A program made the translations under genes and the position numbers. The notes beneath the pieces were generated by a model. The model did no database searches, was not told the origin of the DNA, and saw only the letters and a list, made by a program, of their open reading frames with translations. A DNA stretch of 64,000 nt from an uncultured Clostridia bacterium (GTDB taxonomy: Bacteria > Bacillota > Clostridia > TANB77 > CAG-508). The stretch covers positions 101,879 to 165,878 of the forward strand of contig CANQGE010000003.1 of assembly GCA_947601495.1 (NCBI GenBank), in the 5' to 3' direction. Below, one piece after another: positions 1 through 9,383 of the stretch; position 1 is the stretch's first letter; each line of letters starts with the position of its first letter.

Positions 1-1619
1 AATTTATTGCATATTTCTAAACCACTTGATATTACTTCATTGTCAAATTCTTTTACTGCAGTATTTTCTTCAGAGCAATCTCCTAGCAAAGCAAAATATA
101 AGTTTTCAGATTTGTTTGCTAAGTAGTAAACCTCTAATTTATCAAACATTTCTTTAACTTTTTCTTTTGATTTTAGTACTGTTGGAATTACAACAAAAGT
201 GTTTTTGTTTTCAGGAATTCCTTTTTCATAATCCATTTTTGGTATAAGAGTGGGATTTTTAAATTTTCCCATTAAATAGTTTTCTATTCTCAAAAATATT
301 TCTGAAATTGGAATATAGGAAAGTATTGAAATAAATAGTGATATGATTAATTTGCCACTAATATTATAAAGACCAAAACATAAACATAAGCAAAAATATA
401 TTGGTACTAAAATATTTGTTGCAATATATAATTTTGCTTTTTGTCTATAACTTAATTTTTTATTTTCTTTAATTTCTAATATGTTGTTTAATTCTCTAAT
501 TCCATCTTGTTTTATTAAATAATATCCTACATGTGATTTTTTCACATCTTCAAGGTTCTTTGAATTTTCATATCTTTTGCAAAGTTCTATTAATTTTTCT
601 GAAATATAAATTTCTGAAATTTTATTTTTTCTAGCTTTTTTCTCAATAATCTGTCTATAATAGCTTTTGCTTTCTTCGTCCATTTGAGTATATATTCCAG
701 AGGGGTCTAATTTTAGTATTTCTTCTGAAGCATTCATATAGCTAAAAAGTTCTGTAAAATCAATTCGATTTATTTCTTTAATACTTGTTATGCAATTTCC
801 CATTGTGATTTTTATGTTAGCTATATGAAAATGTTCTTTTTGAATAACCTCTGATACAGAAAGTCCAAGTTTTTGAACTTCTTTTGCAAGTATGTTTTGA
901 TATTCTACTGCTTCTTTTCCATACGTTTTTAATTTATAAGACATATATTCTATAAAAGAATATTTTAATTTTTCATCATTTACTTTTAATATTTTTATAT
1001 TATTATTGAATACTAAATTGCTGTTTTTCTTTTCTACAATTCTTTCTATTATGCTTTCTGCTTTATATTTTTGAATTTGTGAAGAATATATTTTTTCACA
1101 AAGCTCTTTAATATGAGAAATTAATGAAATTTTCAAAAAAATTCCAATGTTTTCAAGCTCTTCCATGCTTAGAAGTTTCTTTTTTTGATAAGCTTTAAGT
1201 GCAATATCTAAAATGTCTCTATCTATTTTGCAATCTGTAAAAGCTACAATTTCTTCTGCTAAAACATAACTTCTTGCAAATCCAAAAAATCTGTCATTAG
1301 ATAGACCAATCATATTTTTATATTTTTTTACTTTAAGCTCTTTTTGAATGGTTTTTACAGTTTCTTCTATAATATAAAAATTGTCTAAAATCCATTCTCC
1401 AGCAGCATGAATTTTTATTCCAAGCTTTATGTGTTTAGTAAGCAAATTATAAGTTTCTAAAATAAATTTATAATCTTCTATTAAATTATTTATTGGATAA
1501 GTATTTTTATTTGAAGAACTTCTTGTGTTATGTTCAGATGCAGTTTTTTCAATATGCTTAGCTAATTGATTTCTGTCTAAAAGAGTTCCTCTTATATTTA
1601 ATTTTTTGTACTTTTTCAT
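1..1619 (-). CDS. Cyclic beta-1,2-glucan synthase-like protein, N-terminal part (runs off window)
   Basis: The reading frame opens at an ATG preceded by AAGGGGAT and stays open to the window edge, giving about 540 residues; it is missing from the ORF track only because it has no stop here. The start matches the N-terminus of NdvB/cyclic glucan synthase-type proteins, with the motif HAAGEWILDNFYIIEE near residue 75, followed by a long helical region, two hydrophobic membrane segments around residues 415-460, and the beginning of a glycosyltransferase domain (PTLIPKMDYEKGIPE, then TFVVIPTVLKS). Family members are large membrane proteins (over 2,500 residues) that polymerise UDP-glucose into beta-1,2-glucans and end in phosphorylase-like domains; those parts lie outside the window. 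Family assignment rests on motif memory, so the exact product is inferred. Confidence 0.8.
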   Translation of the reverse strand, partial: MKKYKKLNIRGTLLDRNQLAKHIEKTASEHNTRSSSNKNTYPINNLIEDYKFILETYNLLTKHIKLGIKIHAAGEWILDNFYIIEETVKTIQKELKVKKYKNMIGLSNDRFFGFARSYVLAEEIVAFTDCKIDRDILDIALKAYQKKKLLSMEELENIGIFLKISLISHIKELCEKIYSSQIQKYKAESIIERIVEKKNSNLVFNNNIKILKVNDEKLKYSFIEYMSYKLKTYGKEAVEYQNILAKEVQKLGLSVSEVIQKEHFHIANIKITMGNCITSIKEINRIDFTELFSYMNASEEILKLDPSGIYTQMDEESKSYYRQIIEKKARKNKISEIYISEKLIELCKRYENSKNLEDVKKSHVGYYLIKQDGIRELNNILEIKENKKLSYRQKAKLYIATNILVPIYFCLCLCFGLYNISGKLIISLFISILSYIPISEIFLRIENYLMGKFKNPTLIPKMDYEKGIPENKNTFVVIPTVLKSKEKVKEMFDKLEVYYLANKSENLYFALLGDCSEENTAVKEFDNEVISSGLEICNK

Positions 1620-1708
1620 AAAAATCCCCTTATGCTTTTTTAAGGTATTTTTGCCAGATTTTTATGAATTATACAAATTTTTGTGAATTGCATAAGTTTT
1701 ATAAATCT

Positions 1709-1939
1709 TTAATATTGAAGTTTCTTTTTTATTCCCAAACCTGTTCCCACACAAATTGGTGTTTCAATTATTGGCGTTCTCTTTGTTTCATTTTTCGCAG
1801 GATTAGAAACATCTACTTTTAAACTCTTTATAAAATCTGATTCTTCGCTATAAACTTCTTTTGGAGGTTCAAGTTCTTTTATTTTATCTTTTTTAAATAA
1901 ATTTTTTATAAATAATAAAAATTTTTTTATAATTTCCAT
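1709..1939 (-). CDS. Small lysine-rich protein of unknown function (76 aa)
   Basis: I do not recognise this protein. It begins with an amphipathic or weakly hydrophobic segment (MEIIKKFLLFIKNLF) followed by a charged region rich in Lys, Glu and Pro, and ends in a Gly/Lys-rich tail. An AGGAGAAAAAT ribosome binding site precedes the ATG, and the gene lies 37 bases downstream of the transglutaminase-like gene on the same strand, so it is probably the last gene of that transcription unit. The N-terminal helix could bind the membrane face. Translation seems likely because of the site and spacing; function is unknown. Confidence 0.55.
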   Translation of the reverse strand: MEIIKKFLLFIKNLFKKDKIKELEPPKEVYSEESDFIKSLKVDVSNPAKNETKRTPIIETPICVGTGLGIKKKLQY

Positions 1940-1976
1940 ATTTTTCTCCTTTAATTTTTGACCTCAAATATGTTCC

Positions 1977-3731
1977 TTATCTTTCTTCTCCTTCATTTTC
2001 TTTTTCTGGTGCCATATTATTAGGAATAGCATTTTTCTTCATATAATCTTTTTCTTCTTGTGAAACTCTTTGATTTTGAAGATAGTATGCTTTCCAAGGC
2101 CTTATTCCATTTCTAGCTTGTAAGTCGAAATCATAGCAATCAAATTTTTTCTCAAATTCTTCTCTTGAAATTGCTACCATACTTCCCTTTTCTTTATCTG
2201 CAACAAAAAAACTTTCTCCAAGCTCTCCCATATCTGCATAAGTATATAAAACAGGGCTTTTAGATTTATCATTTTTATCATATACCCTATTTATAACAAC
2301 TCTTCTAATATTTTCATTTTGTGACCCTAGTAATGCTGATGAAAGGAATTCCATACTTTCATATGGAGCTTTAGTAAAAGTTGGACAAATCTCTGATGTT
2401 ATTTTAAACATTTTTTGAAAATATGTATTTGGATCAGATTCATACATTTTTCCAGCAGTTTTAAATAAATCATTATATACACTAGTTGGAAACTCACCAT
2501 TTTCTCTAGCAAGTCCAACACTTGCAAATACTCTTCTTAAAGATAGTTCATCTAAATTAATAGTTGCATTTTTTATTTTTGGTGCGCCAGGTATTTCTTC
2601 ACACACGAATCTGTGCGCATACGAATCTGTACCATCAGGTTCAATATCTAATTCTCTTGCTTGTTCATAAGTTATACAAAATGTTGGAGGTCTAAGTCCA
2701 AATCTATGACTAGCTAAATTCCAAGTTGGATCTACTATTGTATCTCCTTTAATTACGCTCCCATCTGCACATGGAAGTTCAATATTTTCTACTTTAAGAA
2801 AGGCATGAGTATCACTACTTATGATACTACTTTTAATTCCTAATCTATTTAATATTTCTTTTTCGAGTTCTGCTATACCAAGACATACCCCATATCCTGA
2901 AGATATTATTTTCCAAATAGCTCTTTCATCGTTTGTGTTAGCAATTTCTGTGTCATGGTCTGGGCTATAGCTTATCTTTTTTCCGATAGCATTATCTACT
3001 ATTGCAAGTTTTTGTATATCACTAAGTTCTGGTGGTATACTTTGTATTAATGATTCTATCCACTTTTCACCTTCTAAATATTCTGCTCCTGTAGAATAAA
3101 ACATATCTCCTAAGTTTTGAACTAATAAATCTGGACATATTTTATATAATTCTGAAAATTTTTCCTTTTCTTCTTTATTTAGAGTTTGTGGATTTATCTT
3201 AATCCATTTATCAAGCCCACGATAATCTTGTAAATCCTTATCAAAATCCACTTTAATTACCATTTGACTTTTATTACTAGATAAATATGCTCGCATTGCT
3301 AACAAATTTCTATATTCTGCTGGAATAAGAGATTCATCTATTTCTTCCTTTGTTTCTTGTCTCAATGATAAAATTACATTTGTTAATTCTTCTGGCTGAA
3401 GGCTAAAATCTCCTAAATTTTCTATAAATTTCTTTTGTGCTTTTGTGTTTAATCCATGTACAATACTAGAAATAGATCTTTTTTTCTCTTTATAAAATTC
3501 TGGATGTTCTATTAGAAAATCGTGTATTGTACTATAGTCTAAAGTAGTTAAAAACCAATTCTGCTTAAAACGAAGGTCAGCTTCTTCTTTAGGATCTGTT
3601 GCTTTTTGTAACAATGCTTCATATATTTTTTTCATACTCATTTGGTCTTTATGATCCCAAGTGTTTGAATCAAATATATTAAAACTTGCATCAGCTTGTG
3701 AAGGTACATCTTTTGTTTCTTTAGTATCCAT
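1977..3731 (-). CDS. Transglutaminase-like domain protein (about 584 aa)
   Basis: A cysteine protease-fold transglutaminase-like core is visible in the middle: the Cys in GYGVCLGIAELEKEIL, the His in DTHAFLKV and the Asp in IVDPTWNL, in the order and spacing of the Cys-His-Asp triad of that superfamily. There is no signal peptide, so it is probably cytoplasmic. The N-terminal 200 residues are helical and charged. The track starts four codons earlier, but GGAGAAAAAG sits just before the second ATG (residues MDTKETKDV), so I chose that start. Similar large cytosolic proteins in Clostridia are uncharacterised; a peptidase or peptide-crosslinking role is inference only. Confidence 0.75.
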   Translation of the reverse strand: MDTKETKDVPSQADASFNIFDSNTWDHKDQMSMKKIYEALLQKATDPKEEADLRFKQNWFLTTLDYSTIHDFLIEHPEFYKEKKRSISSIVHGLNTKAQKKFIENLGDFSLQPEELTNVILSLRQETKEEIDESLIPAEYRNLLAMRAYLSSNKSQMVIKVDFDKDLQDYRGLDKWIKINPQTLNKEEKEKFSELYKICPDLLVQNLGDMFYSTGAEYLEGEKWIESLIQSIPPELSDIQKLAIVDNAIGKKISYSPDHDTEIANTNDERAIWKIISSGYGVCLGIAELEKEILNRLGIKSSIISSDTHAFLKVENIELPCADGSVIKGDTIVDPTWNLASHRFGLRPPTFCITYEQARELDIEPDGTDSYAHRFVCEEIPGAPKIKNATINLDELSLRRVFASVGLARENGEFPTSVYNDLFKTAGKMYESDPNTYFQKMFKITSEICPTFTKAPYESMEFLSSALLGSQNENIRRVVINRVYDKNDKSKSPVLYTYADMGELGESFFVADKEKGSMVAISREEFEKKFDCYDFDLQARNGIRPWKAYYLQNQRVSQEEKDYMKKNAIPNNMAPEKENEGEER

Positions 3732-3919
3732 CTTTTTCTCCATTTACAATTTTAATTATTCTTATTTTATCATAACTATTGCACAAAAATGCTATTTTTA
3801 ACTTAAATGTAATAAAAGAGAATAGACTTAAATATAATTATAATGAATTTATAAGAAAATATTTCTAAGAATTTAATATTTTAAACACTTTATGCTTTTT
3901 AAGGAGAATAAATTTCAAT

Positions 3920-4627
3920 ATGATTTTGCTTAATAAAAAAAGACTAGTTTTTATAACTTTAAGTTTAATTTTTTCAATTTTTTATTATAGTTTTTTAAAT
4001 ACTAATTTAGAAACACAAACAGTTTCTTCCCTTCCTATATCTAATCATACAATTATTTTAGATGCTGGGCATGGAAATCCTGATGGTGGAGCAGTTGGAG
4101 AAGATGGTTCTATAGAATCTGACTTAAATTTAAAAATTGTTTTAAAATTACAAGCTTTACTTGAAAGTTCTAATTGCAATGTTATTTTAACTCGTTCTGA
4201 TGAAAATGGTATTTATGAAGCTGATAGTAGCACCATTAGAGAGAAAAAAATTTCTGATATGAAAAATAGAGTAAAAATTGCAAATAATTCTAATGCAGAA
4301 TTATTTTTGTCAATACATATGAATAAGTTAGAGCAAAGTGAATATAGTGGTTACCAAACTTTTTTCAAGGCCAAAGATGAAACAAGTAAAAAAATTGCTA
4401 AAAATGTTCAGCTTAGCTTAAATAATTTTTTAAAAAAAGAAAAAACAAGAGAAATAAAATCTATTTCTGGAATCTATTTAACAAAAAATGTGGAAATTCC
4501 TCTTGTTATTGTTGAATGTGGATTTTTATCAAATGCTGAGGAAAATAAAATTCTCCAAACAGATTCATATCAAAATGAGCTTGCTTGGAGTATTTATATT
4601 GGGATTATGGATTATTTTGAGAATTAA
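3920..4627 (+). CDS. cwlD: N-acetylmuramoyl-L-alanine amidase CwlD (spore cortex)
   Basis: This is an amidase_3-type zinc enzyme with an N-terminal signal anchor (residues 9-27) and the metal and catalytic motifs DAGHGNPDGGA, ESDLNLKI, SIHMNK and VECGFLSN. Length (235 aa) and the pattern of TRSDENGIY followed by IREKKISDMKNR fit CwlD, which removes peptide side chains so that muramic-delta-lactam can be made in the spore cortex. That implies a spore-forming ancestry. AAGGAG lies 13 bases before the ATG, a slightly long spacing. It is one of few plus-strand genes here and converges on yvcK across a long inverted repeat. Confidence 0.88.
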   Translation: MILLNKKRLVFITLSLIFSIFYYSFLNTNLETQTVSSLPISNHTIILDAGHGNPDGGAVGEDGSIESDLNLKIVLKLQALLESSNCNVILTRSDENGIYEADSSTIREKKISDMKNRVKIANNSNAELFLSIHMNKLEQSEYSGYQTFFKAKDETSKKIAKNVQLSLNNFLKKEKTREIKSISGIYLTKNVEIPLVIVECGFLSNAEENKILQTDSYQNELAWSIYIGIMDYFEN

Positions 4628-4653
4628 ATAGTGTAATTTTTAATAAAATTTAA

Positions 4654-4838
4654 AAGTAGCTATAATATGTTTAATTCATTACATCACTCGCTCAAGCTAA
4701 TTATCGCAAAATTGGTAAATAGCATTTTTCGGCACCCTTCCATCAAAAGATGAACTCTTTCCGAAAAATGTATTAACCAATTTTAGCTCAATTACTTTCG
4801 ATTCGTTCTTTCATTCATTAAACATAATATAGCTACTT
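4654..4838. repeat. 185-bp imperfect inverted repeat between convergent genes
   Basis: The left end AAGTAGCTATAATATGTTTAA is repeated inverted at the right end with one mismatch, and a second inverted pair lies inside (AAAATTGGTAAATAGCATTT against AAAATTGGTTAATACATTTT, extending to TTTTTCGG). The arms of about 92 bases run almost to the centre, so the transcript of either strand could form one long hairpin. It sits between the 3' ends of cwlD and yvcK. It could be a MITE-like repeat or a large bidirectional terminator. Confidence 0.7.
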
Positions 4839-4861
4839 CTTAATTTTTTAATATTTTATTT

Positions 4862-5815
4862 TTATCTCATCAAATATGAGAAAATTACTGAACTTAATTT
4901 CAAACTATTGTGCTTAATTGTTCCGTCTGATGTTGTTAATAAATCATCTTCAATTAGTTCATAATTTCCTTTTCTTATATTTTCATAATCAATTGGAACT
5001 TGGTCTTTTTGTTCTTCTGTTTCATATTTTTTAAGCATTTCTTTAGGAATAACTGTGTTACTTGCAATAACAACATCTATAGCATCTTTTCCTAAATATT
5101 GCTCTAATACGTTTACATGGTCGCTTACTCCAAATCCGTCTGTTTCTCCTGGTTGAGTCATTGCATTACATATGTATAGAACTTTTGCTTTTGCTTTTTT
5201 TATTGCTTCTACAACATCTTTGCAGATGATGTGTGGCATAACGCTTGTGTAAAGGCTTCCCATACTTAAAATAATTAAATCTGCTTCTTTTATTGCATCA
5301 AAAACTTCTGGTAAAACATGTGGTTCTTCTTTATAGAAAAATCTAGAATATTTTTTATTTGCTTTTGTAATTTCTTCTTCACCTTCTATAATTTTTCCAT
5401 CTGTTGTTTCTCCCATTAAAGTTAAGCAATCCTCAGAAAGTGGTAAAACTGTATGTTTTACGTCCATGATTTTACTTAAATATTCAATACTTGTTTTTAA
5501 ACTTCCAGTTTCTCTAATTAAAGATGTTAAAATTAAATTTCCAAGTGCATGCCCATTAAGCTCACTATATGTAGATAATCTATATTCCATAACGTCTCTA
5601 ACTTCATCTGGTAGTGTAGATAAATTACTTAAAACTTTTCTAATATCTCCAACTGCTGGAGTTGAGAATTCTTTTCTTAATCTTCCTGTGCTTGAACCAT
5701 CATCTGATACAGTAATAACTGCTGTAATATCTACAGGGAAATATTTTAAACCTTTTAAAACAAATGAAGTCCCTGTTCCTCCACCTAATATTACTATTTT
5801 TTTATTTTTTTGCAT
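4862..5815 (-). CDS. yvcK: YvcK family protein (gluconeogenesis/cell-wall factor)
   Basis: The N-terminus IVILGGGTGTSFVLKGLK, then TVSDDGSSTGRLRKE and GDIRKVLSNLS, identify the YvcK/CofD-like nucleotide-sugar binding fold; YvcK binds UDP-GlcNAc and supports growth on gluconeogenic carbon and proper peptidoglycan synthesis in Bacillus. Length of 317 residues is normal for the family. AAGGAG precedes the ATG. It is the last gene of the recR-side run; the usual neighbours rapZ and whiA are not in this window, so it has been relocated relative to Bacillus. Confidence 0.9.
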   Translation of the reverse strand: MQKNKKIVILGGGTGTSFVLKGLKYFPVDITAVITVSDDGSSTGRLRKEFSTPAVGDIRKVLSNLSTLPDEVRDVMEYRLSTYSELNGHALGNLILTSLIRETGSLKTSIEYLSKIMDVKHTVLPLSEDCLTLMGETTDGKIIEGEEEITKANKKYSRFFYKEEPHVLPEVFDAIKEADLIILSMGSLYTSVMPHIICKDVVEAIKKAKAKVLYICNAMTQPGETDGFGVSDHVNVLEQYLGKDAIDVVIASNTVIPKEMLKKYETEEQKDQVPIDYENIRKGNYELIEDDLLTTSDGTIKHNSLKLSSVIFSYLMR

Positions 5816-5878
5816 AAATAATTCTCCTTAAAACAAAATTCTAATATATTTTATTCTTTCTTTTATGTTTATGGTACT

Positions 5879-6478
5879 CTAAATTTCACTTCTACCTTCT
5901 AAAGCTTTTGTAAGAGTAATTTCATCTGTGTATTCTAAATCTCCTCCAACAGGAATTCCTCTAGCAATTCTTGTTGTTTTTATTCCTAAAGGTTTTACTA
6001 GTTTAGAAATATACATAGATGTTGCTTCTCCCTCTACTCTAGGGTTTGTTGCTAAAATTATTTCTTTTGTTTCTTCATTCATTATTCTTGTTAGTAATTC
6101 TTTTATTTTTATATCGTCAGGTCCAATTCCATTCATAGGAGATATTGAGCCATGTAAAACATGATAAACGCCATTATATTCGTGCGTTCTTTCCATTGCA
6201 ATTACGTCTCTAACATCTTCAACAACACATATAATAGAATTATCTCTTTTAGGATTTGAGCATATATTACAAGGATCTGTGTCTGATATGTTGAAACATT
6301 TTGAGCAAAAATGCAAATTCTTTTTAGCATTTAAAATAGAATTTGTAAATTCTTCTGTTTCTTCCTGACTTAAATCAAGCATGTAAAAAGCCAATCTTTG
6401 AGCCGTTTTATGTCCTATGCTAGGCAATTTTTCAAAACTTTCTATTAATTTTTCTATTGAAGGTGAATAATATGACAT
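5879..6478 (-). CDS. recR: Recombination mediator RecR
   Basis: All family parts are present in 199 residues: an N-terminal helix-hairpin-helix ([20 protein letters not shown]), a four-Cys zinc finger ([16 protein letters not shown], residues 58-73), a Toprim domain starting [15 protein letters not shown], and the C-terminal [16 protein letters not shown]-type motif. RecR works with RecF/RecO to load RecA on gapped DNA. It follows ybaB and dnaX as in most Firmicutes and has AAAAGGAAAAAAAT before the ATG. Confidence 0.95.
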   Translation of the reverse strand: MSYYSPSIEKLIESFEKLPSIGHKTAQRLAFYMLDLSQEETEEFTNSILNAKKNLHFCSKCFNISDTDPCNICSNPKRDNSIICVVEDVRDVIAMERTHEYNGVYHVLHGSISPMNGIGPDDIKIKELLTRIMNEETKEIILATNPRVEGEATSMYISKLVKPLGIKTTRIARGIPVGGDLEYTDEITLTKALEGRSEI

Positions 6479-6502
6479 ATTTTTTTCCTTTTATTTTATA
6501 TT

Positions 6503-6847
6503 TTACATTAATCCTGGTATATTGTATTTTCCAAATTGTGCTGATTGTGCTTCGTCAACTTTTCTTAAAGCTTCATTTACTGATGTTAAAATTAAATCTT
6601 GTAGCATTTCTACATCATCTGGGTCTACAACATCTTTTGTTAATTTTATTTCTTTTATTACTTTATTTCCTGATACTTTTACATATACTGCTCCGCCACC
6701 TGCTGTTGCATCAAATTCTCTGCTACCTAATTCCTCTTGAGTTTTTTCCATATCTGCTTGCATTTTTTTAGCTTCTTTCATCAATTGGTTTATGTTCATT
6801 CCGCCGAAGCCTCCCATTCCTCCTGGAAATCCTCCTCTTTTACTCAT
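6503..6847 (-). CDS. ybaB: YbaB/EbfC family nucleoid-associated protein
   Basis: This 114-residue protein starts with a glycine-rich tail (GGFPGGMGGFGGMN) followed by the helical MKEAKKMQADMEKTQEEL segment and the beta part ending VDPDDVEMLQDLILTSVNEAL, the standard YbaB/EbfC layout. These small dimers bind DNA and are nearly always placed between dnaX and recR, as here. AAAGGAGGAATTTTAAAT precedes the start. Confidence 0.93.
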   Translation of the reverse strand: MSKRGGFPGGMGGFGGMNINQLMKEAKKMQADMEKTQEELGSREFDATAGGGAVYVKVSGNKVIKEIKLTKDVVDPDDVEMLQDLILTSVNEALRKVDEAQSAQFGKYNIPGLM

Positions 6848-6872
6848 ATTTAAAATTCCTCCTTTAAAAATT

Positions 6873-8462
6873 TTAGTCTATAATGTTTATATCTATTCCT
6901 AAATCATTTATTGATGATGTTTTCTTACTTTCTGTTTTATTTTCTTCTTTTGTTAAATCTTTATATTTTAAATGAATTTGTTTTCCTGTAATTTTAAATA
7001 TTTCAGTTACTAATTCATTTTTATTATTAACATCTTCTAAAATTCTTTCATTAAATGATGTTAATCCATTTGGAAATTCCACTTCCCAAACTAAATCATT
7101 TACTTCTTTTATTCTAGTATTTATTAAAGATGTATATAATCTAATTTTTCCATTTCTTTTTAGAGTATCTATTACTCTTTTCCAAGCTATCTCAACATTA
7201 CTAGAAACTAAAGTAGTTTCTTCTTTCTTTTCTTCTTTTTGCATTTTTGGTTTTTCTTGTTTTTCTTTTGGTGCTTCAGTTTTTACTTCTTCTACTGTTT
7301 CTATATTTTTTAAATTTAAATTTGCTATTTTTTGTTCTAGTGCTTGTAATCTTTTTTCTATGCTTGAACCAGCACTAGAAGAAAATTCTTGTCTGCATAC
7401 CTTTATAACTCCAGTTTGAAACATAATTGTTTTTTGTGATGACCATTTTAAATCATTTTCCAAATCTGATAATTCATAAATAATGTTTAATAGAGTTTGT
7501 TCATCTGAAATATCTGCTAATTTCTTTATTTCTTCTAGCTCTTCTTTTGAATATATTTTTAAATCATTTGTTGCTTTATAAACTAAAATATCTTTAAAAT
7601 ATTTTATTACTTCCCACAAATAATTGTATAAATCTTTTCCATCATTTATAACTTCATCTATAACTTCTAAAGCATTTATTGTGTCTTTTTCTAAAATTGC
7701 TCTAGAAAGTTTATTTATGTATTCTAACTTTGGAAGTCCAACTAATTCCTTTACTTCATCTACTGTAATGTTTTCTGTATTTTCTTGACTGCATCTTTCC
7801 AAAATACTTATAGCATCTCTCATATGTCCTTCTGAAAGTACAGCAATTATTTTTAATGCTTCTTCATCTATTTTTATTTTTGCTTCACTACATATTATTT
7901 TTAATCTTTTTATAATATCGTTTTCTGGTATTTTTTTGAAGTCGAATCTTTGACATCTTGAAAGTATTGTTGTTGGAAGTTTTTGAGGCTCAGTTGTTGC
8001 TAAAATAAATTTAACGTGTTCAGGTGGTTCTTCTAAAGTTTTAAGTAGTGCATTAAAAGCACCTGTTGAAAGCATATGAACCTCGTCTATTATATAAACT
8101 CTAAATTTTGCTTTTGTTGGAAGAAAATTTACTTCATCACGAATGCTTCTAATATCTTCTACGCTATTGTTTGATGCTGCATCCATTTCTACAACATCTG
8201 TTAAAGAGCCTTCTAAAATTTCTTTACAAATTTCACATTCATTGCAAGGCTCACCATCTTGTGGATTTAAGCAATTTACAACTCTTGCTAATATTTTAGC
8301 AGAAGTGGTTTTTCCTGTTCCTCTTCCTCCGGTGAAAAGATATGCATGCCCAACTCTATTAGAAATTACTTGATTTTTAAGAGTTTTAGTAATGTGTTCT
8401 TGTCCTACCATATCTGAAAATTTAAGCGGCCTAAAATTTCTATAAAGAGCTGTATATGACAT
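6873..8462 (-). CDS. dnaX: DNA polymerase III subunit gamma/tau
   Basis: The AAA+ clamp-loader ATPase is complete: Walker A GGRGTGKTTSA, a four-Cys zinc motif beginning CLNPQDGEPCNECEIC, Walker B VYIIDEVHML, and sensor/arginine finger TTILSRCQRFDF. After the ATPase (to about residue 360) comes a Lys/Glu-rich linker and a C-terminal tau-like domain. It loads the beta clamp at the replication fork. The SRP RNA gene lies immediately upstream, as in Bacillus. AAAGGAGGAAAAT precedes the ATG. Confidence 0.96.
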   Translation of the reverse strand: MSYTALYRNFRPLKFSDMVGQEHITKTLKNQVISNRVGHAYLFTGGRGTGKTTSAKILARVVNCLNPQDGEPCNECEICKEILEGSLTDVVEMDAASNNSVEDIRSIRDEVNFLPTKAKFRVYIIDEVHMLSTGAFNALLKTLEEPPEHVKFILATTEPQKLPTTILSRCQRFDFKKIPENDIIKRLKIICSEAKIKIDEEALKIIAVLSEGHMRDAISILERCSQENTENITVDEVKELVGLPKLEYINKLSRAILEKDTINALEVIDEVINDGKDLYNYLWEVIKYFKDILVYKATNDLKIYSKEELEEIKKLADISDEQTLLNIIYELSDLENDLKWSSQKTIMFQTGVIKVCRQEFSSSAGSSIEKRLQALEQKIANLNLKNIETVEEVKTEAPKEKQEKPKMQKEEKKEETTLVSSNVEIAWKRVIDTLKRNGKIRLYTSLINTRIKEVNDLVWEVEFPNGLTSFNERILEDVNNKNELVTEIFKITGKQIHLKYKDLTKEENKTESKKTSSINDLGIDINIID

Positions 8463-8490
8463 ATTTTCCTCCTTTAATTTTGATAGTAAA

Positions 8491-8608
8491 GGCTTTCCTT
8501 AAGGAAGGCATGCGAACTCACATAAATACACTACTTATCGCTGCTTTCTTCCGAACCTGACGAGATTCATAGCTTTTTATTGAAGCATACCTTCCTTAAG
8601 AAAAGCCA
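8491..8608 (-). ncRNA. ffs: Signal recognition particle RNA, small bacterial type
   Basis: On the minus strand the apical SRP motif reads GTCAGGTTCGGAAGAAAGCA followed by GCGATAAG, matching the conserved TCAGGTCCGGAAGGAAGCAGC core bound by Ffh. The two ends pair over about 22 bases (GGCTTTTCTTAAGGAAGGTATG with the 3' end), giving the expected single long hairpin of about 118 nt without an Alu domain. Position between tadA and dnaX agrees with Bacillus subtilis. End points are read from the terminal helix and may be off by a few bases. Confidence 0.92.
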
Positions 8609-8622
8609 CTTTAACTTTAAAG

Positions 8623-8651
8623 ATTATATAATGAATTTTGCTATTTTGCAA
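8623..8651 (-). promoter_or_regulatory. Promoter of the SRP RNA gene
   Basis: On the minus strand TTGCAA, a 17-base spacer and TATAAT lie just upstream of the SRP RNA. The -10 ends about 14 bases before the terminal helix, so transcription would start near the RNA 5' end. This is a direct sequence match to a sigma-A promoter. Confidence 0.7.
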
Positions 8652-8657
8652 TAGTTT

Positions 8658-9383
8658 TTATACTCTTTTAAACACCACATCATCAAAATTTGTTATTTCT
8701 TTGTTTGGTGAACCTTCTTCAATAACTGTATCTATTGGTAAATCTAAATGCAAAGTTCCTTTAAAACTAATATCATCATCTGTTGTAATTATTACATCAA
8801 AACTTACATCAAATTTTATTTCTTCTATTTTCACACCAAGATTTGAAAGAAGTTTTCCATCATAAGTTATTTCTGAATCTTCATTTGATATGTATGAACC
8901 TAAATCTTCTAAAGAAAATCTAAAGCCAACCATTCCTCCAACATTGCATATTTCCATATTTTTCATATCGTCAATTACTGCACCACTGAATGCTAGTCCA
9001 TCTTTTAAATAATCTTGCTCACTATATGTATATAAATTTTGAAGTTCTCCTGTTGGTCTTAAAAGCTTTACTGTTCCTTTTTGTGGTTTTTTATTTATAA
9101 CAAAATTTTCGAATTTTATTTCTTTAATTGTGTCATCTGTTTCCATTGTTTTGTCAATATAAACATAAACATCATTTACTTGTGTAACTCCTACATTCCA
9201 AATGTGTTCATGGTCATCTGTTACATTTCCATCTACAGTACTTACTAAAAGAATCTTACTTATTGAAAATGGTAAAACTTTTTCTCCTTCTACTTCATAC
9301 TTTTTCATAATTTCCCAAACGCCAATAAGTAGTAGCACTATAACAATTGAAAACAAGAACTTTTTAACTAGATTTATTTTCAC
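8658..9383 (-). CDS. Single-pass membrane protein of unknown function, family A copy 1 (241 aa)
   Basis: I do not recognise a named family. Residues 8-25 form a membrane anchor; the remaining 215 residues are beta-rich and predicted to be outside the membrane. The start is GTG with GGGAG ten bases before, and the first 20 bases overlap the end of tadA, so the two are translationally linked. The C-terminal half (ITYDGKLLSNLGVKIEEIKF, then a hydrophobic strand and LDLPI) matches the protein at 22312-23154 in motif order, showing they are paralogs. Its location between tadA and the SRP RNA interrupts an otherwise conserved order. Confidence 0.75.
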   Translation of the reverse strand: MKINLVKKFLFSIVIVLLLIGVWEIMKKYEVEGEKVLPFSISKILLVSTVDGNVTDDHEHIWNVGVTQVNDVYVYIDKTMETDDTIKEIKFENFVINKKPQKGTVKLLRPTGELQNLYTYSEQDYLKDGLAFSGAVIDDMKNMEICNVGGMVGFRFSLEDLGSYISNEDSEITYDGKLLSNLGVKIEEIKFDVSFDVIITTDDDISFKGTLHLDLPIDTVIEEGSPNKEITNFDDVVFKRV

